Below are positions 58,413 to 64,000 of a DNA stretch of 64,000 nt, one piece after another. Below the pieces are notes generated by a model, which was not told the DNA's origin, did not search any database, and was given only the letters and a program-made list of their open reading frames with translations. The stretch is from DASQFQ01 sp038238015. Its GTDB lineage: Bacteria; Actinomycetota; Thermoleophilia; Solirubrobacterales; Solirubrobacteraceae. The translations under genes were made by a program, and so were the position numbers. Within the stretch, counting starts at the first letter, position 1; each line of letters opens with the position of its first letter. The DNA lies in assembly GCA_038238015.1 (NCBI GenBank), contig JBBRYA010000008.1, forward strand, positions 19,220 to 83,219, in the 5' to 3' direction.

Positions 58413-59512
58413 GCGGTCACCAGCTCGTCGCGCTTGGACTCGACGTCCGCGAACAGGTCCTTGAAGGACTTCGCGAACTTCTCGACGCCCTCGCGCTCGA
58501 GCGTGGCGACCACGTCGTCGTAGTCGATCCCGGCGGCCTTGAGGTCCTCGAGCACCTTGTGGGCGCCGTCGAGGTCGCGCTCGATCGTGTCCTCGATCTT
58601 GCCGTGGTCGAGCACGGCCTCGACGAGCTCGCGAGGCATCGTGTTCACCGTCTCCTTGCCGACGAGCCCCTCGACGTAGATCGTGTCGGGGTAGTCCGGG
58701 TTCTTGGTCGAGGTGGAGGCCCACAGGCAGCGCTGCGAGGTTGCGCCCTTGGCCTCCAGCGCGTCCCAGCGATCGCCGGAGAAGAGCTCCTTGTAGCTCT
58801 GGTAGGCGAGCTTGGCGTTGGCGACGGCGAGCTTGCCCTTGAGCTCGTCGTGGCCGCCGAGCTCGTCGAGGCGCTTGTCGGCCTCGGTGTCCACGCGCGA
58901 GACGAAGAACGACGCCACCGAGGCGACCTTGGAGAGGTCGCCGCCGCTCTCGGCGAGGCGCTCGAGCCCGCTCAGGTAGGCCTCGGCGACCTCGCGGTGG
59001 CGCTCGAGCGAGAAGATCAGCGTGACGTTGATCGGGATCCCGGCCGCGATGCACTCCTCGATCGCGGGCAGCCCCTCCTTGGTGGCGGGGATCTTCACGA
59101 ACAGGTTGCGGCGGTCCACGAGCTTGCGCAGGCGCTTGGCCTCCTCGATCGTGGCCTCGGTGTCCTCGGCGAGGTTCGGGTCGACCTCGAGCGAGACCCA
59201 GCCGTCGCCGCCCGAGCCCTCGTCGAAGACCTTCCCGAGCAGGTCGCAGGCGCCCTGGATGTCACGGCTCGCGAGCTGGAGGAAGACCTCCTTGGGCTCG
59301 GTCTCGTCCTTGAGCACCTCGCGCAGCTGCTCGTCGTAGTCGTCGCCGTCGCTGATGGCGCTCTGGAAGATCGTGGGGTTGGACGTGATGCCCTTGATCC
59401 CTTGCTCGATCAGCCCCTCGAGGTCGCCCTTCTCGACGAACTCGCGCGAGAGGAAGTCGATCCACACGCTCTGGCCGTGGTCGGCGAGCTGCTCAAGCGG
59501 CGTTTCGGGCAT
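58409..59512 (-). CDS. tal: Transaldolase
   Basis: 367 residues, long actinobacterial class. VWIDFLSREFVEKGDL, GITSNPTIFQSAI (substrate loop), FVKIPATKEGLPAIEECIAAGIPINVTLIF with the Schiff-base Lys (about 138), ASVASFFVSRVDTEADKRL and CLWASTSTKNPDYPDTIYVEGL. It transfers dihydroxyacetone between sedoheptulose 7-P and glyceraldehyde 3-P. GAGGAG lies 6 nt before the ATG. First gene of the tal-tkt unit. Confidence 0.95.
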   Translation of the reverse strand: MPETPLEQLADHGQSVWIDFLSREFVEKGDLEGLIEQGIKGITSNPTIFQSAISDGDDYDEQLREVLKDETEPKEVFLQLASRDIQGACDLLGKVFDEGSGGDGWVSLEVDPNLAEDTEATIEEAKRLRKLVDRRNLFVKIPATKEGLPAIEECIAAGIPINVTLIFSLERHREVAEAYLSGLERLAESGGDLSKVASVASFFVSRVDTEADKRLDELGGHDELKGKLAVANAKLAYQSYKELFSGDRWDALEAKGATSQRCLWASTSTKNPDYPDTIYVEGLVGKETVNTMPRELVEAVLDHGKIEDTIERDLDGAHKVLEDLKAAGIDYDDVVATLEREGVEKFAKSFKDLFADVESKRDELVTA

Positions 59513-59594
59513 GGAGATCTCCTCAAGTCGGACTCGGGCCTACACATATTGCCGTGCCCGCGCGGGCAGGGCGTGAAACGCGCGAGAACCGCGC

Positions 59595-59804
59595 TCAGCG
59601 AGGGCGGCCGGCGAGCTCGCGCAGCCAGTGCGCGACCGCGAGCTCGTCGCGGCGGGCCTCGCGGCGCAGCGCAGCGCGCGCCTGGCTGAGCCGCACGGCG
59701 TTGGACGACGGCCGGGCGGGCTTGTGGAACCGGCCCTTGGGCAGGCCCGGAGCGGCGGCTGAGCCCGCGCGGGGGAGCGACGAGCCGTCTGAAATCAGCG
59801 ACAT
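59595..59804 (-). CDS. Small basic protein, unknown
   Basis: 69 residues from the ATG at 59804 (MSLISDGSSLPRAGSAAAPGL...). The C-terminal half is a basic amphipathic helix (SNAVRLSQARAALRREARRDELAVAHWLRELAGRPR). No family recognised and no hydrophobic segment. AGGG lies about 9 nt upstream. It stands alone between tal and the Usp-like gene. It could be a small nucleic-acid-binding or regulatory protein; reality of the gene is moderately likely. Confidence 0.45.
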   Translation of the reverse strand: MSLISDGSSLPRAGSAAAPGLPKGRFHKPARPSSNAVRLSQARAALRREARRDELAVAHWLRELAGRPR

Positions 59805-59914
59805 CGAGGCGGACCCTACAAGGCGTTGGCGCGTTCGTCTACACCTTCGTGTCGGAGTGCCGACTTTGGGCCCTTCCGAACTGTCCAACTGCCCGCGCCG
59901 CGGCGGACAGAGCG

Positions 59915-60319
59915 TCAGCGTGAGATCAGCGCGTGCGTCACCGGCACGCCGAAGCGCGCCTCGAGGTCGGCGAGGCCCGCGTCCTCGCGGTAGTCGCGGT
60001 CCCCCTCGGGATGAGAGAAGATCACGATCCGGTCGGCTGCGAACGTCGCCAGCGCGTCCTGGATGGCCACCGCGGGCTCGCCCTCGCCGGTGTCGCCGGC
60101 GGCGTCGACGCCCTCCTCCTCCAGGCGCTCCACCGTCTCCTCCTGGGCGAGCTCGGCCTCGCCGATCGCGTCGTCGGGGTCTGACACCCAGAACGCGACC
60201 TTCGAGCGGCTGGTGGCGGGGGAGACGACCAGCACCTCGGCCCCCATCACCTCGTCGCCGAGCGCCGAGCGCAGCATCGCGGCGTCCACGGGCTCTGCGG
60301 TCAGCACGAGCAGCTTCAC
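59915..60319 (-). CDS. Small Rossmann-like protein, possibly universal-stress-like
   Basis: 134 residues from the GTG at 60319. The start VKLLVLTAEPVDAAMLRSALGD, a second strand AEVLVVSPATS, an acidic helix (EAELAQEETVERLEEEGV), then AADRIVIFSHPEGDRDYREDAGL and FGVPVTHALI follow the order of a five-stranded alpha/beta sandwich similar to UspA, but the ATP-binding GxxGxxxxG(S/T) loop is absent. Coupled by a 4-nt overlap to the membrane PP2C phosphatase upstream, so it may share its signalling role. Confidence 0.65.
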   Translation of the reverse strand: MKLLVLTAEPVDAAMLRSALGDEVMGAEVLVVSPATSRSKVAFWVSDPDDAIGEAELAQEETVERLEEEGVDAAGDTGEGEPAVAIQDALATFAADRIVIFSHPEGDRDYREDAGLADLEARFGVPVTHALISR

Positions 60320-63093
60320 GCCTGGGCCGCTACCCCTCGCCCACCGGGGACAAACTGCGCCTCGGCGCTCGAGAGCACGCGGACCACGAGCACCGCGACG
60401 TCGTCGCGCGCAACGCCGCCCTGGATCTCCAGCGCCGCGTCCTGGATCCGGCCGGCGATCACGCTCGCGTCCGCACCGGCGCAGCCCGCCACGAAGGACG
60501 CGAGATGGTCGGGCCCGAAGGCGTCGTCGAGCGGGCTGGCCTCGGTCACGCCGTCGGTGTAGAGGATCATCGCGTCGCCCGGCCCCAGCTCGACGGTCTC
60601 GGTGCTGATCTCGGGATCGGACAGGATCCCCAGCAGCGTCCCCGGCCGGCCCGCCGCGTGAACCGTCCCGTCCGCGCGCAGCACGAGCGGCAGCGGATGC
60701 CCGCCGGTGGCGACGCACGCGCTGACGCCGTTCTCGGCCGGCGACAGCGAGACGTAGAGGACGGTGCAGAAGCGGTGGTCCTGGGTTTGGCGGCGGATCG
60801 CCTCGTTGAGGTCTGAGAGCACGCGCGACGGGCGCTCGGAGTGCAGCGTCGCCGACGCCCGCATCGTGTAGCGCGCCAGTGCGGTGACGACCGCCGCCTC
60901 CGGGCCCTTGCCGCAGACGTCGCCCATCACCACCGCCCAGTCTCCGCCCCCGGTGGCGAAGCAGTCGTAGAAGTCGCCCCCGACCTCGTTGCCCTCGCCC
61001 GCGGCGACGTAGCGGGCGGCGATCTGCATCCCGGGGATCTCGGGAAGGTCGGGCGGCAGCAGCGAGCGCTGCAGCGTGCGCGCCGCGGCCGCGCGCTCCT
61101 GGTAGAGGCGAGCGTTGTCCATGGCCAGCGCGGCGCGGCGACCCAGGTCCTCCAACAGGGCGACCATCTCCTCGCCGACCACCCCTGCGAAGCCGAGCGC
61201 CATGACCCCAAGCGTGCGCCCGCGCGCCGACAGCGGGACGAGGACGCTGCTGCGCATCGTGAACGCGCTGATCAGCTTGCGGTGACGCTCGTCCTGCCCG
61301 AGCTCCTCGACGCCCTGGTCGTGCACGACGAGCCGCGAGGTTCCGCTGCGCAGGACCTGGAAGAGCGGGTGCGCGCTGCGCTCGGCGATCGGGTAGTCGG
61401 AGTTGAGCTCCTGCAGGAGGCGCTCGTCTTCGGGGTCGCGCGCGACTGCGGCCACCCGCCGGACCCTGCCGAAGCTCGAGCCCAGCAGGATCACACAGGT
61501 GTCGGCGAGCTCGCGCACCGAGAGGCGGGCCAGGCTCTGCAGCGTGCGCTCCTCGTCGAGCTCCTCGTCGAACGCGGCGCTGGCCTCGGCGAGGAAGCGG
61601 GTCTGCGAGAGCAGCTGCTCGCGCTCCGTCTCGGCGCGGGCGCGCGCGGTGACGTCGCGCGCGACCACCACGAGCTGGAGCTCGCCCTCGATCTCGAGCG
61701 GGACGCCGGCGAGCTCGAGCTCCAGCGTGCGTCCTTCGCGGTGGCGCATGCGCACGCGGTAGCCGGGCGCGACCTGCCCCTCCAAGCGCCGGGCGACTCG
61801 GCGCTGCGCGGCGTCGCGGTCGTCCTCGACGAGCAGCTCGTAGGCCGATCCGAGCGCCTGCAGCTCATCCAGCGCGTAGCCGCTGAGCGCGACGAACGCG
61901 TCGTTGGCGTAGTCGATCCGGCCCTCGCGCAGCACGACCATGCCCTCGCCGACGTCTGAGAGCGCCTGCAGCAGCGTCTCGTAGCGAGCGGTCTGCTCGC
62001 GCGCGGAGCGCTCGGCGGCCCGCCGGTCTGTCACCTCGAAGACGACCGCGCCCACGCCAATCACCTCGTCTCCGCCACGGCGCCGCACGGGCCAGTAGGA
62101 GGCGGTCCACTCGCGACGCACGCCCATGGCGGCGGGCGTCTCCCCGGAGACCTCGATCTCGGTCAGCGGGACGCCGCTGGCGAGGACACGGCGCTGGTCC
62201 TCGCCGACCCCGCGGAGATCGGGCACGATCTCGGCGACCGTCCGGCCCACGTGATCCTCGGGCGGGACCCCGTTGATCTCGGCCAGCCGCTGGTTGACCC
62301 GTACGAAGCGCAGGTCGCGGTCCCAGAAGCCCAGCCCGATCGGTGCGCGGTCGAAGAGCACGTCGAGCAGCCCGAAGGCCTCGAGCAGCTGATCCTGGAT
62401 CTCGCGGCTGTCGCGCAGGAGGCCCGCGGTGTCGAGCGCGTGCGCGCAGCGCGCGGCCACCTCTTCGGCGAGCTCGGACTCGCGCCCGTTGCGCCCGCGC
62501 CGGGTGTGGGAGGCCAGGCACAGCGTGCCGAGGGTCTGGCCGCGGGCGACCAGCGGCAGCTCCGCGTTCACCGGCGCCGAGGCGAAGTCGGCGAGCAGGG
62601 CGGGATCACCCGCCTCGGCCACGCGCGTGGAGCCGCCCGATGCGTCGACGGTCGCGATCGCGCAGGCGTCGGCGAGCTCGGGGACGCTCAGCCGAGCGAT
62701 GCGCTCGAGCGCCTGCTCCTGATCGGTGCCCGCCGCGAGCGCCTCGGTCGCCCGGCCGAGGAAGCGCTCGCGGGCGACGACCTGCTCACGCCGCTCACGT
62801 TGCAGCGCCGCCCACCACGCGAGGGCACTGATGGCGGCGAGCGACGCCAGGCGGACCGCGCCCTGCCCGGTCAGCGAGGGTTGCTGGACGACCTCGGCCA
62901 CCACCGCGAGGAGCGCGGCGGCCGCGGCGATCGCCGTGGCCAGCGGGCCGCCTGCGGCGGCGGCCAGCACCGGCGCCAAGCCGTAGCCGGGGCTGAGGAT
63001 CGTCGCGTCGCCGGTGGCCAGGTCGGCGATGAACAGCGCGGCGAGCAGCGCCGTCGCCAGGGCAGGCCAGGTCCAGGAGCGTCGATGACCCAC
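60316..63093 (-). CDS. Membrane-anchored GAF-PAS-PAS-GAF-PP2C phosphatase
   Basis: 925 residues from the GTG at 63093. About three or four N-terminal membrane segments (1-95), GAF 1 (about 115-235), PAS 1 (about 255-375, LFDRAPIGLGFWDRDLRFVRVN), PAS 2 (about 385-505), GAF 2 (about 520-670), then the RsbU/SpoIIE-type phosphatase with GGDFYDCF, MGDVCGKGPEAAV, GGHPLPL, ILYTDGVTEA and ARDDVAVLVV. It probably reports envelope or redox signals by dephosphorylating STAS anti-anti-sigma factors. It shares its phosphatase domain type with the soluble protein at 30607. It overlaps the small Rossmann-like gene by 4 nt. Confidence 0.9.
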   Translation of the reverse strand: MGHRRSWTWPALATALLAALFIADLATGDATILSPGYGLAPVLAAAAGGPLATAIAAAAALLAVVAEVVQQPSLTGQGAVRLASLAAISALAWWAALQRERREQVVARERFLGRATEALAAGTDQEQALERIARLSVPELADACAIATVDASGGSTRVAEAGDPALLADFASAPVNAELPLVARGQTLGTLCLASHTRRGRNGRESELAEEVAARCAHALDTAGLLRDSREIQDQLLEAFGLLDVLFDRAPIGLGFWDRDLRFVRVNQRLAEINGVPPEDHVGRTVAEIVPDLRGVGEDQRRVLASGVPLTEIEVSGETPAAMGVRREWTASYWPVRRRGGDEVIGVGAVVFEVTDRRAAERSAREQTARYETLLQALSDVGEGMVVLREGRIDYANDAFVALSGYALDELQALGSAYELLVEDDRDAAQRRVARRLEGQVAPGYRVRMRHREGRTLELELAGVPLEIEGELQLVVVARDVTARARAETEREQLLSQTRFLAEASAAFDEELDEERTLQSLARLSVRELADTCVILLGSSFGRVRRVAAVARDPEDERLLQELNSDYPIAERSAHPLFQVLRSGTSRLVVHDQGVEELGQDERHRKLISAFTMRSSVLVPLSARGRTLGVMALGFAGVVGEEMVALLEDLGRRAALAMDNARLYQERAAAARTLQRSLLPPDLPEIPGMQIAARYVAAGEGNEVGGDFYDCFATGGGDWAVVMGDVCGKGPEAAVVTALARYTMRASATLHSERPSRVLSDLNEAIRRQTQDHRFCTVLYVSLSPAENGVSACVATGGHPLPLVLRADGTVHAAGRPGTLLGILSDPEISTETVELGPGDAMILYTDGVTEASPLDDAFGPDHLASFVAGCAGADASVIAGRIQDAALEIQGGVARDDVAVLVVRVLSSAEAQFVPGGRGVAAQA

Positions 63094-63237
63094 GTGCGTG
63101 CGTTCCTATCACGCACGCGTGCGCGCGGGGAGTGTTTGGGTGCCATGCGCACTCTCACGTGGACGATTTGCAGAGCCCGGAGGCGCTGCTACCTTTCCCG
63201 CTCCGCCTCAGTGCCCACGCCCGCCCCGGAGCACGAC

Positions 63238-64000
63238 ATGCACCGCACCGCAAGGCCGATCGGTCCGGTTGGCCTGTACGACCCGAGCTATGAGCACGAC
63301 GCCTGCGGTGTCGCGATGGTCGCACGGCTCGATGGTCAGCGCACGCACGAGACGGTCGAGCGGGCGCTGGTGGCGCTGGCGAACCTCGAGCACCGCGGCG
63401 CCGCCGGTGCGGACCCGAACACCGGCGACGGCGCGGGGATCCTGATGCAGCTGCCCGACGCTCTGCTGCGCGCCGTGGTCGGCGAAACACTGCCCGCGGC
63501 GGGCGCGTACGGCGTGGCGGTGTGCTTCCTGCCGCGCGCAGAGGAGCGCCGGGCCGAGCTCGAGCGCCTGCTGACCGACGCGGTCGAGGCGGAGGGGCAG
63601 ACCGTCGTGTGCTGGCGCGACGTGCCCGTCGACCAGGACTACGTCGGCATCACCGCCAACTACTTCGCCCCGGCGATCCGCCAGCTGGTCGTGGCCGCCT
63701 CGGACGAGCTCGCCGGCGACCAGGACGCCTTCGAGCGCAAGCTCTACGTGATCCGCCGCGTCGCCGAGCTGGCCGCCGGGCCCGAGCTGGTGATCCCGTC
63801 GTTCTCGAGCCGCACGATCGTCTACAAGGGCATGCTCACGGCGCCCCAGCTGCTCGGCTACTACCCCGACCTCCAGGACGGGCGGGCGCAGACCGCGCTG
63901 GCGCTCGTGCACTCGCGCTTCTCCACCAACACCGTCCCGTCCTGGCCGCTGGCGCATCCCTACCGCTACCTGCCCCACAACGGCGAGATCAACACCGTCA
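63238..64000 (+). CDS. gltB: Glutamate synthase large subunit, N-terminal part
   Basis: 254 residues are inside the window; the gene runs off the right edge. Class II glutamine amidotransferase domain: YDPSYEHDACGVAMVA with the nucleophile Cys24 (exposed after propeptide removal), LEHRGAAGADPNTGDGAGILMQLP, then VIPSFSSRTIVYKGMLTAPQL and HSRFSTNTVPSWPLAHPYRYLPHNGEINTV. The enzyme makes glutamate from glutamine and 2-oxoglutarate. GGAG lies 6 nt before the ATG; an in-frame GTG at 63211 is less likely. The 144-bp gap before it holds an 8-bp inverted repeat (CGTGCGTG/CACGCACG, 63093-63117) of uncertain meaning. Confidence 0.95.
   Translation, partial: MHRTARPIGPVGLYDPSYEHDACGVAMVARLDGQRTHETVERALVALANLEHRGAAGADPNTGDGAGILMQLPDALLRAVVGETLPAAGAYGVAVCFLPRAEERRAELERLLTDAVEAEGQTVVCWRDVPVDQDYVGITANYFAPAIRQLVVAASDELAGDQDAFERKLYVIRRVAELAAGPELVIPSFSSRTIVYKGMLTAPQLLGYYPDLQDGRAQTALALVHSRFSTNTVPSWPLAHPYRYLPHNGEINTV

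Noticed and set aside
63093..63117. CGTGCGTG/CACGCACG inverted repeat before gltB
   Set aside because: It lies in low-complexity CG/TG sequence at the start of the divergent phosphatase gene; chance is likely.

Overview
The window is 64 kb of very GC-rich, densely packed chromosome with frequent GTG starts and 1-4 nt gene overlaps. Gene content and protein style (lysA-hom-thrC-thrB run, Ku/LigD end joining, several SigB/SigF-type sigma factors, RsbU-type phosphatases, an ANTAR regulator) suggest an actinobacterium, most likely of the Thermoleophilia/Solirubrobacterales type. That placement is inferred from gene style only; there is no rRNA gene here, and I recognised no tRNA, CRISPR array, insertion sequence or prophage.

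Layout. 1-5959: tail of an M23 peptidase, lgt, an alpha/beta hydrolase and the aspartate-pathway run lysA-hom-thrC-thrB. 5961-9505 (minus): FHA protein, ParA ATPase, L,D-transpeptidase lipoprotein and an aromatic amino acid lyase-like protein whose MIO triad is altered. 9654-16912: small zinc-ribbon protein, SRPBCC protein, lipoprotein, class B penicillin-binding protein, MarP-like membrane protease, topoisomerase III and a histidine phosphatase. 16909-23786: a small membrane protein and an AddB/AddA-type helicase-nuclease pair. 23790-37530: a general-stress block with YihY, an ANTAR pseudo-receiver protein, two paralogous SigB/F/G-type sigma factors, two anti-sigma/STAS modules, a ParB-fold protein, DUF1360, CsbD, a PAS-GAF-PP2C phosphatase, a Crp-type regulator and a short sigma-70 factor with region 1.1. 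37579-45026: bacterial NHEJ in split form (PE-ligase, Ku, separate polymerase) interleaved with a type IB topoisomerase, an aldo/keto reductase, a methyltransferase and an unusual ferritin-like protein carrying a histone H1-like tail. 45102-54311: a pentose (xylose-like) utilisation cluster: ROK repressor, binding protein, ATPase, permease, two Gfo/Idh/MocA oxidoreductases, a TIM-barrel isomerase and xylulokinase. 54421-56416: TetR-controlled NmrA/SnoaL pair. 56589-59512: tal-tkt of the pentose phosphate pathway. 59595-64000: two small proteins, a second, membrane-anchored PP2C phosphatase and the start of gltB.

How it fits together. The clearest unannotated signal is a promoter class, GTT(A/T)-N15/16-(G/C)GGTA(A/C/G), resembling SigB/SigF promoters. 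It lies in front of both anti-sigma/STAS modules, the proline-rich/DUF1360 gene, csbD and the H1-tailed ferritin-like gene inside the NHEJ island; a weaker match precedes the 244-residue membrane protein. This suggests one stress regulon that feeds back on its own partner-switching regulators and reaches into the DNA-end-joining and nucleoid-protection neighbourhood. The xylose cluster plausibly feeds D-xylulose 5-phosphate to the nearby transketolase and transaldolase.
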